Source of the DNA: an uncultured bacterium
GTDB taxonomy: Bacteria > Actinomycetota > Coriobacteriia > Coriobacteriales > Coriobacteriaceae
Length of the DNA stretch: 64,000 nucleotides
Reading direction: 5' to 3'
Assembly: GCA_905215525.1 (NCBI GenBank)
Contig: CAJMQJ010000006.1
Coordinates: 1-64,000, forward strand
Shown: positions 8,442 through 17,535 of the stretch, piece by piece
Numbering within the stretch: the first letter of the stretch is position 1
How the letters are laid out: every line of letters begins with the position of its first letter
The notes under the pieces: model-generated
Databases searched by the model: none
Seen by the model: only the letters and a program-made list of their open reading frames with translations
Told to the model about the DNA's origin: nothing
Position numbers and translations under genes: made by a program

Positions 8442-9896
8442 CTACTTCTCCCCCATCTTGCGGGCGCGCTCGCGCACGTCCTCAATCGTGGAAGCATAGC
8501 GGAAAGCCTGCTCGGGCAGGTCATCGGCCTTGCCGTCGACAATCTCGGCAAAAGAGCGGACGGTATCCTCGACGCGGACGTAGACACCGGGGTTGCCGGT
8601 GAACTTCTCGGCGACGTGGAAGGACTGCGAGAGGAACTGCTGAATCTTACGGGCACGGTTGACCGTAAGGCGCTGCTCCTCGGACAGCTCGTCCATACCC
8701 AGAATGGCGATGATGTCCTGAAGGTCGGAGTACTCCTGCAGGAGCTCCTGGACCTTGACGGCGACACGGTAGTGCTCCTCGCCGACGATCGAGGGATCGA
8801 GAGCGTCGGAGGAAGACGCAAGCGGGTCGATAGCCGGGAACAGGCCGAGCGACGAAATGCTACGCGAAAGAACCGTGGTGGCATCGAGGTGAGTAAACGT
8901 CGTGGCAGGCGCCGGATCGGTCAGGTCGTCTGCGGGGACGTAGACAGCCTGGACGGAGGTAATGGAGCCCGTCTTGGTCGAGGTAATGCGCTCCTGGAGG
9001 TCGCCCATCTCGGTTGCCAGCGTGGGCTGGTAACCAACGGCGGACGGCATACGGCCCAGCAGTGCGGAAACCTCGGAACCCGCCTGGGAGAAGCGGAAGA
9101 TGTTGTCGATGAACAGCAGAACGTCCTGGCCGCGATCGCGGAAGTACTCAGCGGTGGTAAGGCCGGCCAGACCGATGCGCAGACGCGCTCCGGGCGGCTC
9201 GTTCATCTGACCATAGACCAAGCAGGTCTTGTCGATAACGCCAGACTCGCTCATCTCGAGATAAAGGTCGGTGCCCTCGCGGGTACGCTCGCCGACGCCG
9301 GTGAACACCGAGGTGCCGCCGTGCTCCTGGGCGAGGTTGTTGATGAGCTCCTGAATCAGAACGGTCTTGCCAACGCCGGCGCCGCCGAACAGGCCGGTCT
9401 TGCCGCCACGGATGTAGGGCTCGAGCAGGTCGACGGCCTTGATGCCGGTCTCGAAGATCTCGGTCTTGGTGGTGAGCTCGTCAAAGCGGGGCGCTGCATG
9501 GTGGATGGGGTAGAACTCCTCCACCTCGGGCATGGGCTTGCCGTCGACGGGCTTGCCCATGACGTTCCAAATGCGACCGAGCGTCTTGGGACCAACGGGC
9601 ATCTTCATGGGCTCACCGGTATCGGTGGCGATGAGGCCGCGCTGCAGGCCGTCGGTCGAGGACATGGCGACCGTGCGGACGACGCCGCCCGGAAGCTGGC
9701 TCTCGACCTCGAGGATCGTGCTCAGATGACCGATCGGGGTCTCGGCCTCGACCGTGAGCGCGTTGTAGATCGGGGGCACCGCGCCGTCAAACTTGACGTC
9801 GACGACAGGGCCGATGATACGCACGATGCGACCATCACCGGCAGTCGTCTTCTTGGTGGCTTCCTCGACCGCAAGCTTTACGGTGTTATTAGCCAT
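8442..9896 (-). CDS. atpD: F1Fo ATP synthase beta subunit
   Basis: Catalytic subunit, 484 residues. The P-loop GGAGVGKTV, the catalytic glutamate in TGVGERTREG, the Walker B region VLLFIDNIFRF, and the DELSEEQ motif near residue 400 that contacts gamma are all present. It starts with ATG overlapping the atpG stop codon by one base, so translation is likely coupled. Confidence 0.98.
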   Translation of the reverse strand: MANNTVKLAVEEATKKTTAGDGRIVRIIGPVVDVKFDGAVPPIYNALTVEAETPIGHLSTILEVESQLPGGVVRTVAMSSTDGLQRGLIATDTGEPMKMPVGPKTLGRIWNVMGKPVDGKPMPEVEEFYPIHHAAPRFDELTTKTEIFETGIKAVDLLEPYIRGGKTGLFGGAGVGKTVLIQELINNLAQEHGGTSVFTGVGERTREGTDLYLEMSESGVIDKTCLVYGQMNEPPGARLRIGLAGLTTAEYFRDRGQDVLLFIDNIFRFSQAGSEVSALLGRMPSAVGYQPTLATEMGDLQERITSTKTGSITSVQAVYVPADDLTDPAPATTFTHLDATTVLSRSISSLGLFPAIDPLASSSDALDPSIVGEEHYRVAVKVQELLQEYSDLQDIIAILGMDELSEEQRLTVNRARKIQQFLSQSFHVAEKFTGNPGVYVRVEDTVRSFAEIVDGKADDLPEQAFRYASTIEDVRERARKMGEK

Positions 9897-10804
9897 TACT
9901 GTTCCTCCAATGCTGAGGCTCCGCCGACGATCTCGTTAATCTCGGTCGTGATCGAAGCCTGGCGCACGCGACTATACGTGCGGGTAAGGGTCGAGATGAT
10001 CGCGGTGGCGTTTTCCGTCGCGGAGTGCATGGCCTTGCGGCGTGCACCCTGCTCGGCAGCCGCCGAATCGATCAGGGCCTGGTAGATGACCGTCAGGATA
10101 TAAGACGGCACAAGCTTGCCGAGAACATGCTCGGGAGAGGGCACGAACTCGAACGTGGACGAGATGCGCTTAGGGGCGTCGGTCTCGTTCTTACGCGGAC
10201 CGTGGGCCATAGCGATCATCTCGGGGTCGAGCGGCAACAGATGCTCGACGCGAAGCTCCTGATCCACGCGGTTCTTGGCGTGGTGGTAGACAAGCTCGAC
10301 ACGGTCAAGCTCACCGGCACGATACGCATCGCAGATATGAGAGGAGATCATGCGGGCCTGATTGAAATCGGGCTCAGAGGAGTTGCCCTCAAAGTGCATG
10401 ACAACGTTTGCGCGGTCACGGAAATACGTGGCCGGTTTGCGCCCACACGCGATGATCTCGCACTCGATGCCGTCGTTCGCCCAAGAAGCGGCGAGCTTTT
10501 CGGCCGTGCGCTCCACCGTCGTATTGAAACCGCCGGCAAGGCCGCGGTCCGAGGCAATAACGACAATCAGGCCATGCTTGACGCTCTCATGCTTCTGCAG
10601 CATGGGATCGGTGCCCGAACAGGAAGCGTCGCCGGCGACCGTCAACATGACGTCGGTCAGCGCCTCCTTATAGGGCTCGGCCTGCTTGGAGCGATCGAGG
10701 GCACGACGGATCTTGGCCGTAGAGACCATCTCCATCGTGCGCGTGATCTGCTTGGTCGTGGTAACCGAGGAGATTCGCTTCTTAATGTCGCGAAGGTTGG
10801 CCAT
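9896..10804 (-). CDS. atpG: F1Fo ATP synthase gamma subunit
   Basis: Rotor shaft subunit, 302 residues, normal length. The N-terminal helix MANLRDIKKRISSVTTTKQITRTMEMV and the C-terminal helix with MHSATENATAII form the coiled coil inside the alpha3beta3 ring; ASDRGLAGGFN is the conserved Rossmann-like region. It lies between atpA and atpD with a 5-nt gap from atpA. Confidence 0.97.
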   Translation of the reverse strand: MANLRDIKKRISSVTTTKQITRTMEMVSTAKIRRALDRSKQAEPYKEALTDVMLTVAGDASCSGTDPMLQKHESVKHGLIVVIASDRGLAGGFNTTVERTAEKLAASWANDGIECEIIACGRKPATYFRDRANVVMHFEGNSSEPDFNQARMISSHICDAYRAGELDRVELVYHHAKNRVDQELRVEHLLPLDPEMIAMAHGPRKNETDAPKRISSTFEFVPSPEHVLGKLVPSYILTVIYQALIDSAAAEQGARRKAMHSATENATAIISTLTRTYSRVRQASITTEINEIVGGASALEEQ

Positions 10805-10809
10805 GGGGC

Positions 10810-12408
10810 TTAGTTCTCCTCTGATCCAGAAACATCCGAATGGTGCTTGGCCATGAACTGCTGTTTGAAGTCGCCGATGACGCGCAAGAGCTCAGCCTTG
10901 GTGTCATCATCGATCTTCTTGGCGCGAACCTTGTCGAGCAGCGAGCCAAAGCCATTGTCCATGTACTCGATGAGCTCGGCACGGAAGGGCAGCACGTCGG
11001 CGATCTCCAGGTCATCCAGGAAGCCCTCGTTGCCAGCGAACAGCGTAACGATCTGCTCGCCAACCTCAAACGGCTTGTAGCGCGGCTGCTTCAGGAGCTC
11101 GGTCATGCGAGCGCCATGGGTAAGCTGCTTCTGAGTGGCCTCGTCGAGGTCGGAGCCGAACTGCGTAAAGCCAGCGAGCTCCTGATAGGAAGCGAGGTCC
11201 AGACGGAGGTTGCCGGCGACCTGCTTCATGGCCTTGGTCTGCGCATCGCCACCGACGCGGGACACGGAGATGCCCACGTCGACTGCCGGGCGCTGACCCT
11301 GGAAGAAGAGCTCGGACTGCAGGTAGATCTGACCATCGGTAATGGAAATGACGTTGGTCGGAATGTAGGCCGAGACGTCGCCGTCCTGGGTCTCGATGAT
11401 CGGCAGTGCCGTCATGGAGCCGTAACCGTTCTTCTTGGACATCTTGACGGCACGCTCGAGCAGACGAGAGTGCAGGTAGAAGATGTCGCCAGGATAGGCC
11501 TCGCGTCCGGGCGGACGATGCAGCGTCAGCGACATCTGACGGTAGGCCACAGCCTGCTTGGACAGGTCGTCGTAGATGACGAGCACGTGGCCGCCGGGGT
11601 TGGTCTCGCTGGCGGGCTTGCCGTCCTCGCCGTTGTACATGAAGAACTCGCCGATAGCGGCACCGGCCATAGGCGCGATGTACTGCATAGGGGCGGAATC
11701 GGCAGCGGTGGCCGAAACGATGATGGTGTAGTCGAGCGCACCGTGCTGAGCGAGGGTCTCGCGGATGTTGGCAACCGTGGAGGCCTTCTGGCCGATGGCG
11801 ACATAGATGCAGACCATGCCCTTGCCGCGCTGGTTGAGGATAGCGTCGATGGCGATGGCGGTCTTACCGGTCTTACGGTCGCCGATGATGAGCTCACGCT
11901 GACCGCGGCCAATAGGCACCATGGAGTCGATAGCGAGCAGACCGGTCTGAACCGGCTCGCACACCGGGGTACGATCGATGACGCCGGGAGCCTTGAACTC
12001 GATGGGGCGACGGTGCGTGGCGACGATGTCGCCCAGGCCGTCGATGGGCTGGCCGAGCGGATTGACGACGCGGCCGAGCATGGCACGACTCACGGGGATA
12101 TCCATAATGCGGCCAGTGGTGCGGCACTCGTCGCCTTCCTTGATGGAGTCGACGGCACCGAACAGAACGGCGCCGACCTCGTCACGGTCAAGGTTCTGGG
12201 CAAGGCCGAAGACGGTCTCACCGGTATCGGAGCTCTTGAACTCCAGAAGCTCGCCTGCCATGGCGCTCTTGAGGCCGGGGACGCGCGCGATGCCGTCGCC
12301 TACCTCGTCGACCGTTGAAACCTCATGCGTATCGACCGTCGCGGAGAGGCTCGTGAGCTGCTCCTGCAGTTTCTTGGCGATATCCTGGGCATTGAGGGTT
12401 TCGGACAT
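10810..12408 (-). CDS. atpA: F1Fo ATP synthase alpha subunit
   Basis: Regulatory nucleotide-binding subunit, 532 residues, slightly long because of the C-terminal tail. The P-loop GDRKTGKTA is intact, as are PGREAYPGDIFYLHSRLLERA and the arginine finger region SVSRVGGDAQ. Its ATG shares one base with the atpH stop codon (TAATG), a translational coupling arrangement. Confidence 0.98.
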   Translation of the reverse strand: MSETLNAQDIAKKLQEQLTSLSATVDTHEVSTVDEVGDGIARVPGLKSAMAGELLEFKSSDTGETVFGLAQNLDRDEVGAVLFGAVDSIKEGDECRTTGRIMDIPVSRAMLGRVVNPLGQPIDGLGDIVATHRRPIEFKAPGVIDRTPVCEPVQTGLLAIDSMVPIGRGQRELIIGDRKTGKTAIAIDAILNQRGKGMVCIYVAIGQKASTVANIRETLAQHGALDYTIIVSATAADSAPMQYIAPMAGAAIGEFFMYNGEDGKPASETNPGGHVLVIYDDLSKQAVAYRQMSLTLHRPPGREAYPGDIFYLHSRLLERAVKMSKKNGYGSMTALPIIETQDGDVSAYIPTNVISITDGQIYLQSELFFQGQRPAVDVGISVSRVGGDAQTKAMKQVAGNLRLDLASYQELAGFTQFGSDLDEATQKQLTHGARMTELLKQPRYKPFEVGEQIVTLFAGNEGFLDDLEIADVLPFRAELIEYMDNGFGSLLDKVRAKKIDDDTKAELLRVIGDFKQQFMAKHHSDVSGSEEN

Positions 12409-12884
12409 TAGGCTTCACCTCCGTACGAATTAGCAGAGTTTGCGAGGGTCTCCTGCGCGATGCGCAGCTGCGTCTTGACGGAAATGTCACGACGCTCGCC
12501 GCGGGCCTCGAGCACCAGGCCGCCCACGATAGACGGGTCGACCTGCTCGATAAGGAATACCTTGCGGCCGAAGTCCTGCTCGCATTTCTTAGTGATGGTT
12601 TGACGCAGCTCGTCGTCGAGCGGGATCGCCGTGGTGACGGTCACGCCCACTACATCCTCGTCTTCCTCGGCAACATACTTAAAGGCAGCTGCCACCTTGG
12701 GAAGAAGGTCGAGCTGGTCGCGCTTGGACATGGTGTCGAGCACGGCGATGATCTCGGGGCTGGCAGAAGCCAAGCGCTCGATCATCTCGAGGTCCTCGAA
12801 CACATGGTTCTCGGCCTTAGCGGCTTCCAGAAGGGAGCGCGCGTAGGTCTCGAGCACCTTGTCCTGATAGCGGCTAGTCGGCAT
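12408..12884 (-). CDS. atpH: F1Fo ATP synthase delta subunit
   Basis: Peripheral-stalk subunit linking b to the top of F1, 158 residues, a little shorter than the usual 175-180. The N-terminal helical bundle starts at YARSLLEAA, and the C-terminal domain carries VDPSIVGGLVLEARGERRDISV, the family signature. It overlaps the end of atpF by 11 bp. Confidence 0.93.
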   Translation of the reverse strand: MPTSRYQDKVLETYARSLLEAAKAENHVFEDLEMIERLASASPEIIAVLDTMSKRDQLDLLPKVAAAFKYVAEEDEDVVGVTVTTAIPLDDELRQTITKKCEQDFGRKVFLIEQVDPSIVGGLVLEARGERRDISVKTQLRIAQETLANSANSYGGEA

Positions 12885-13476
12885 TCAGGCTACCTGCTTC
12901 CTGGATGTAGCGCTCGATGAGCTTCTTCTGCTCGGCATCGTCCTCGAGTGCCTCGCCCACGATCTTGGTGGCGACGGCAACGGACAGGTCGGCGATGGAG
13001 CTCGCGGCACCGGCGTAAATGGACTTGCGCTCGTCCTCGACGGTCGTATGGGCCTTGGCGATGATCTCCTCGGCCTCCTTGTGAGCAGCCTCGATGATAC
13101 GGGCGCGCTCGGACTCGGCGTCCTTACGGGCCTCGAGAACGATGTCGGCAGCCTGACGACGGGCGTCGGTGACGATCGAGTCGGACTCAGCGCGCTTGGC
13201 GATAGCCTCCTGCTTGGTCTTCTCGGCCTCGTCGAGGCTCTCCTCGATCTTCTTGCCGCGCTCCTCCATGGTTTTCATGATGCCCGGCAGGGCGACCTTG
13301 GCCAGCACGATCCAGATGATCAGGAAGGCGATAAGCGCCGGGATGAACTCCGCCATCTTAGGGATGAGGATGTCCGCACCGGCAGCGCCGTCCTCGGCGA
13401 ACGCGGAAACCGGCATGAGCAGCGCGGCCGCGGACGCGGAGAGTGCGATCGCGCTCTTCTGGGATGAAAGATTCAT
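12874..13476 (-). CDS. atpF: F1Fo ATP synthase b subunit
   Basis: Peripheral stator, 200 residues. After an N-terminal hydrophobic stretch that resembles a signal peptide (ALSASAAALLMPVSAFAED) comes the membrane anchor FIPALIAFLIIWIVLAKVALP (about 43-63), then a long charged helix ending near residue 165 and a short C-terminal segment. Such an N-terminal extension is known in some actinobacterial and Firmicute b subunits; whether it is cleaved is unknown. GGAG 9 nt upstream supports the ATG at 13476. Confidence 0.93.
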   Translation of the reverse strand: MNLSSQKSAIALSASAAALLMPVSAFAEDGAAGADILIPKMAEFIPALIAFLIIWIVLAKVALPGIMKTMEERGKKIEESLDEAEKTKQEAIAKRAESDSIVTDARRQAADIVLEARKDAESERARIIEAAHKEAEEIIAKAHTTVEDERKSIYAGAASSIADLSVAVATKIVGEALEDDAEQKKLIERYIQEAGSLNAD

Positions 13477-13491
13477 ACTTGACGCTCCGTG

Positions 13492-13686
13492 CTATTTAAC
13501 GATCAGCGCGACAACGAAGCCGATCAGAGCCAGAGCCTCGCCGAAGGCGGAGCCCATGATGAAGACGGTGAACACGCGGCCCTGGACCTCAGGCTGACGG
13601 GCCATAGCACCCGTAGCACCCAGAGCAGACAGGCCGATAGCAAGACCAGCGCCGATAACACCGAGACCGTAACCGATAACTCCCAC
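13492..13686 (-). CDS. atpE: F1Fo ATP synthase c subunit
   Basis: Proteolipid of the rotor ring, 64 residues, two membrane helices joined by the polar ARQPE loop. The ion-carrying carboxylate is the glutamate in GSAFGEALAL. Aligned from the ARQPE loop, the positions that hold Gln in helix 1 and Ser after the Glu in sodium-dependent rings are hydrophobic or Ala here, so a proton-driven enzyme is inferred. The start is GTG with the strongest ribosome-binding site of the operon (AAAGGAGG, 4 nt spacing), in keeping with the high c-subunit copy number. A 124-bp gap separates it from atpB. Confidence 0.95.
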   Translation of the reverse strand: MGVIGYGLGVIGAGLAIGLSALGATGAMARQPEVQGRVFTVFIMGSAFGEALALIGFVVALIVK

Positions 13687-13810
13687 GATTCCTCCTTTGT
13701 CGTGCGTGTCTTATTTCACGCAGGATAACCTTTTTATAACTGCCGGGCTCCATGGGTACGGGCACCGGCGGTTTAACGAATTGCCTTACCTTTAAGGCGC
13801 GAACGGAAGA

Positions 13811-14614
13811 CTACTCCTCCTCCGCGACCTCCTCTGCCTCAGAGACATACACGGCGGTAAGGACCGTGAAGACGTAAGCCTGGATAGCGCCGACCACAAG
13901 CTCGATCGCATAGATCAGGATGAGGATGGCAAGCCAGGCCAGCGAAGGCAGGGCGCCGACGGCGTGCGCCGCGGAAACCTGCTGAAGCAGCGGCTGCATG
14001 AACATGCTCGCCATGATGGCGAACGAGCCCATGACCACGTGTCCTGCGAACATGTTGCAGAACAGACGGACGGCGAGCGTGATGAGGCGCAGGAAGGTCG
14101 AGAAAAGCTCGACGACCCACACGAGCACGTTCATCGGGAAGCTCACGCCCTGCGGGGCGAGGCTCTTGATGTAGCCGATCACGCCGTGAGCCTTGCATCC
14201 GTAGTAGATGAAGTACACGAAGGCGAAAATGGCGAGTGCGGCGGTGGAGCCGATTGCGCCGGTGCCGGGCTTCATTCCCGGGATCAGGCCGATCATGTTA
14301 TTGATCAGGATGAACAGGAAAAGCGAGCACAGGAACGGGAAGTGCTTCTTCCAGTTCTCACCCACGACGCCCTTGCCGATATCGTTCTCGACGTACTCGA
14401 TGATGTACTCGAAACCGTTGACGAAGAAGCCCTTGGGAACCAGGGTCTGCTTCTTCTTGAACACGACCAAGACGATCAGGAGCACGATCGTGGAGACGAT
14501 CAGCCAAAACGAGTACTGCGTGATGCCGCAGCTCAGATCGCCCACGACAGGGGTGGAGCTGAACTCGCTGACCAGATGATTAATCTCATCAGGCAGCTTT
14601 TCAAAAATTTCCAC
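13811..14614 (-). CDS. atpB: F1Fo ATP synthase a subunit
   Basis: Membrane subunit forming the ion half-channels, 267 residues. The essential arginine is in LAVRLFCNMFAGH. It has five to six membrane helices with a periplasm-side N-terminus rich in acidic residues. The start is GTG with AAAGGT upstream. The gene follows the AtpI-like gene by 3 nt. Confidence 0.96.
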   Translation of the reverse strand: MEIFEKLPDEINHLVSEFSSTPVVGDLSCGITQYSFWLIVSTIVLLIVLVVFKKKQTLVPKGFFVNGFEYIIEYVENDIGKGVVGENWKKHFPFLCSLFLFILINNMIGLIPGMKPGTGAIGSTAALAIFAFVYFIYYGCKAHGVIGYIKSLAPQGVSFPMNVLVWVVELFSTFLRLITLAVRLFCNMFAGHVVMGSFAIMASMFMQPLLQQVSAAHAVGALPSLAWLAILILIYAIELVVGAIQAYVFTVLTAVYVSEAEEVAEEE

Positions 14615-14617
14615 GAC

Positions 14618-14929
14618 TTACCTTTCGACCTCATGAGGATCTCGCAGCGCCTTGGCGACACGAACCGCGCAGGCAGCCATAAAGGCCACGAAGCCGATCG
14701 CCTCGCCCAGGAGGAACATGCGAAATGCCTCTCCGAACAACACAAACACAACCAAGGTAAAGACGAGCAGGGCGATTGCCGAGACCGCCAGACTCACCAT
14801 ACCCTTGAGCATGTCCGCATTCTGCTTATCGTCAAGAACCGGCTTGAGCGTAAAGACAAAGGGAAGGAAGGCAATTGCGCCCGCGATGGCGCCTGCAACG
14901 ATAGCGAGCAGATCGGCTATCTGAAACAC
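14618..14929 (-). CDS. AtpI-like membrane protein at the head of the ATP synthase operon
   Basis: A small hydrophobic protein of 103 residues with about four membrane segments (LLAIVAGAIAGAIAFLPFVF, MVSLAVSAIALLVFTLVVFV, and a C-terminal pair). Its place as first gene of the operon, ahead of atpB, fits AtpI, the subunit I that helps assemble the c ring, but sequence similarity is only by topology. I chose the GTG at 14929 because TGAGG lies 6 nt upstream; a TTG at 15004 would add 25 polar residues and has no clear ribosome-binding site. Confidence 0.65.
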   Translation of the reverse strand: MFQIADLLAIVAGAIAGAIAFLPFVFTLKPVLDDKQNADMLKGMVSLAVSAIALLVFTLVVFVLFGEAFRMFLLGEAIGFVAFMAACAVRVAKALRDPHEVER

Positions 14930-15133
14930 TGGCGTCCTCACTTTCCTTTTTAACGCCTCACAGAACAGTTCCCGCCAAACATTGGTGAATATTGTACGAG
15001 CCAATCGCTAAAGTACAACCGAAAAAGCATCGGTTAATACGCACCTGTTCGTTTTCTTAAGACCTTCTTTATGCCGCAGGTACGGTAATACGTTTTTCTC
15101 GAACCCTGCAGGGCAAAACGTCCGTTAACAGGA

Positions 15134-15168
15134 GTGCGCGCGGTCGCCTTTTGTTCGTCCGCGCGCAC
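15134..15168. terminator. GC-rich hairpin between upp and the ATP synthase operon
   Basis: Perfect 10-bp stem GTGCGCGCGG / CCGCGCGCAC with a 15-nt loop and no T run on the minus strand. It is downstream of upp and could be a weak terminator. The rest of 14930-15209 holds the promoter region of the ATP synthase operon, where I could not assign a convincing -35/-10 pair. Confidence 0.4.
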
Positions 15169-15209
15169 CGTTTCTTCGTATTTGCAGCCGCGGCCGTTTA
15201 GCCCAGCGA

Positions 15210-15857
15210 CTAGAGCGTGCCGTAGATGCGGTCGCCGGCGTCGCCCAGGCCGGGAACGATGTAGGCGGCCTCGTTGAGATGGTCATCGATGGCGCACGTA
15301 TAAATATGTACGTCAGGATCCTTCTCGGTCAGCGACTTGAGGCCCTCGGGCGCGGCGACGATGCACAGCATGCGGATGTCCTTGACACCGCGCTCGCGCA
15401 GGTAGCTGATAGCCATCTCGGCCGAACCGCCCGTGGCGAGCATGGGGTCGACAACCAGGCAGATACGCTGGTCGATATCCTTGGGCATCTTGCAGTAATA
15501 CTCATGCGGCTCGTGGGTGACCTCGTCGCGCTCCATGCCGATGTGGCCCACGCGAGCGGAGGGCACCAGGTCGAGGATGCCGTCGACCATGCCAAGGCCC
15601 GCACGCAGGATGGGCACGATGGCGAGTTTCTTGCCGGCAAGCTGTTTGAACGTGGCGGTAGTGATGGGGGTCTCGACCTCGACGTCTTCCATAGGCAGGT
15701 CGCGCATGGCCTCGTAGCCGTCAAAGAGCGCAAGCTCGCGCACGAGCTGGCGGAACTGGTTGGTGCCGGTGTTTTTATCGCGCAGGATCGACAGCTTGTG
15801 CTGAACGAGCGGGTGATCGACAAGCGTCACACGGGACGCATCATAGGTGACGGTCAT
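15210..15857 (-). CDS. upp: Uracil phosphoribosyltransferase
   Basis: Pyrimidine salvage enzyme converting uracil and PRPP to UMP, 215 residues, normal length. The PRPP-binding loop is DPMLATGGSA, the N-terminal VTLVDHPLVQHKLSILRD is the family signature, and PGLGDAGDR near the C-terminus binds uracil. The ATG at 15857 has AGGGG about 10 nt upstream; an earlier start at 15926 would add a Cys/Arg-rich stretch not seen in the family. Confidence 0.97.
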   Translation of the reverse strand: MTVTYDASRVTLVDHPLVQHKLSILRDKNTGTNQFRQLVRELALFDGYEAMRDLPMEDVEVETPITTATFKQLAGKKLAIVPILRAGLGMVDGILDLVPSARVGHIGMERDEVTHEPHEYYCKMPKDIDQRICLVVDPMLATGGSAEMAISYLRERGVKDIRMLCIVAAPEGLKSLTEKDPDVHIYTCAIDDHLNEAAYIVPGLGDAGDRIYGTL

Positions 15858-15980
15858 GGGTTGATTGCCCCTTTCGTTGCGGCCGCAAAACGGCCTTGCT
15901 GACAAGGCGCGCAGCAATGTCGCCACCGCACGCCATACATTAGTTTAGCGGTTTGTTGTATCGAGCAGCCCATCGCAGCC

Positions 15981-17522
15981 CTACTGTGAGGTGCTGAGCG
16001 AGCGCCTGACTGCATCACGCCAGCCCGCAAGGTTTTGCTCGCGGCGCTCGGCGGACATGTGGGGAAGGAAGGTCCTAACGATCTGGGCATTTTGCTCCAG
16101 CTCTTCCAGGTCTTCCCAATAGCCGACGGCAAGACCCGCCAAGTACGCGGCACCGATTGCCGTGGTCTCCACCGTCTCGCATTGCAGCACGGGGATATCC
16201 AGCAGGTCGGCCTGGAATTGCATGATGAACTCGTTGCGCGAGGCACCGCCATCGACAGACAGGCGCTCAATCGAAAGCCCCACGTCCTGCTCCATGGCGC
16301 GCAGCACGTCGTAGCTCTGATATGCCATGGATTCGCAGGCGGCACGTACGATGGTCGCACGGCTCGAGGCGCCGGTCAGACCGCACACGATACCGCGAGC
16401 ATGCGGGTCCCACCAGGGAGCACCCAAACCCGCAAAGGCGGGAACGAAGTAGCAGCCCTCGTTGTCGCTAATCGAAGCGGCGAGTTGTGCCGACTCGCTC
16501 ACGCTCGAGATGATGCCCATGTTGTTGCGAAGCCAGTTCATCGTTGAGCCGGCGGCAAAAATAGAGCCCTCGAGCGCATAGCTGACTTTGCCGTCCGCAG
16601 CGATACCGATGGTGGAGACCAGGCCATTCTTGGATTCGACGATCTCGTCGCCGGTGTTCATGAGCATAAAGCAACCCGTGCCATAGGTGTTTTTGGTCTG
16701 GCCGGGACGGAAACAGCAGTGGCCGAACAGCGACGCCTGTTGGTCACCCGCCACGCCCATGATGGGCGGCATGTTGGTCATGATGTCGCTCGCGACGCGG
16801 CCGTAGTCGCCCGAGCTCCAGCGAACCTCGGGCATCATGGAACGTGGAACGTCAAAGCGTGCCAGCAGGTCGTCGTCCCAATCGAGCGTATGGATATTAA
16901 AGAGTGCCGTGCGGCTGGCATTGGTGTAGTCGGTGGCAAAGACCTGGCCGCCGGTGAGGTTGTAGATGAGCCAGGTGTCGATGGTGCCAAACATGAGGTC
17001 GCCCGCCGCCGCGCTTTCGCGTGCGCCGTCGACGTTGTCGAGAATCCACTGCACCTTGGAGGCCGAGAAATACGGGTCGAGCGTGAGTCCCGTGCGGGAG
17101 CGCACCAGCCCTTCTGCGCCCTGCTCGACAAGCTCGTCGATCAGAGGTGCGGTACGGCGGCACTGCCATACGATAGCGTTATAGATCGGCTGACCGCTCA
17201 CACGGTCCCAGACCACCGTGGTCTCGCGCTGGTTGGAGATGCCGATGGCGGCAATGCGGTCGGAGTGGATACCGCTCTTAAACTGGACTTCCATCATGAC
17301 GGCGATCTGGCTAGCAAGGACCGCCATGGGGTCTTGCTCCACCCAGCCGGGACGCGGGAAGCTGGTTTTGACGCTGCGACGTGCCTGCGCGACGATGCAT
17401 CCGTACTCGTCGACGATGGTCGCAAGTACCGAGGTGGTGCCGCAGTCGAGCGCCATGATGTAGGAACCGCCAAAGTCAAACGAGGCATCTTCCATGCCCA
17501 GGCTGCCCAGATTCAACGACAT
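15981..17522 (-). CDS. glpK: Glycerol kinase
   Basis: FGGY-family kinase phosphorylating glycerol to glycerol 3-phosphate, 513 residues. It carries the phosphate-1 loop LDCGTTSVLA (Cys where most have Gln), SNQRETTVVWDRVSG, YNAIVWQCRRT and the ATP-site segment VAGDQQASLFGH. The ATG at 17522 is preceded by GAAAGG. It lies 13 nt downstream of the tsaC-like gene in the same orientation. No glycerol facilitator or glycerol-phosphate dehydrogenase is adjacent. Confidence 0.95.
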   Translation of the reverse strand: MSLNLGSLGMEDASFDFGGSYIMALDCGTTSVLATIVDEYGCIVAQARRSVKTSFPRPGWVEQDPMAVLASQIAVMMEVQFKSGIHSDRIAAIGISNQRETTVVWDRVSGQPIYNAIVWQCRRTAPLIDELVEQGAEGLVRSRTGLTLDPYFSASKVQWILDNVDGARESAAAGDLMFGTIDTWLIYNLTGGQVFATDYTNASRTALFNIHTLDWDDDLLARFDVPRSMMPEVRWSSGDYGRVASDIMTNMPPIMGVAGDQQASLFGHCCFRPGQTKNTYGTGCFMLMNTGDEIVESKNGLVSTIGIAADGKVSYALEGSIFAAGSTMNWLRNNMGIISSVSESAQLAASISDNEGCYFVPAFAGLGAPWWDPHARGIVCGLTGASSRATIVRAACESMAYQSYDVLRAMEQDVGLSIERLSVDGGASRNEFIMQFQADLLDIPVLQCETVETTAIGAAYLAGLAVGYWEDLEELEQNAQIVRTFLPHMSAERREQNLAGWRDAVRRSLSTSQ

Positions 17523-17535
17523 CGCTTAAACCTTT

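Noticed and set aside
8049..10085. A 678-codon open frame on the plus strand
   Set aside because: Antisense to atpC, atpD and atpG, which are clear. High GC removes stops from the opposite frame; no domain is visible in it.
13687..13810. Riboswitch or attenuator between atpB and atpE
   Set aside because: Only a weak imperfect hairpin was seen; the gap probably just holds the strong atpE ribosome-binding region.
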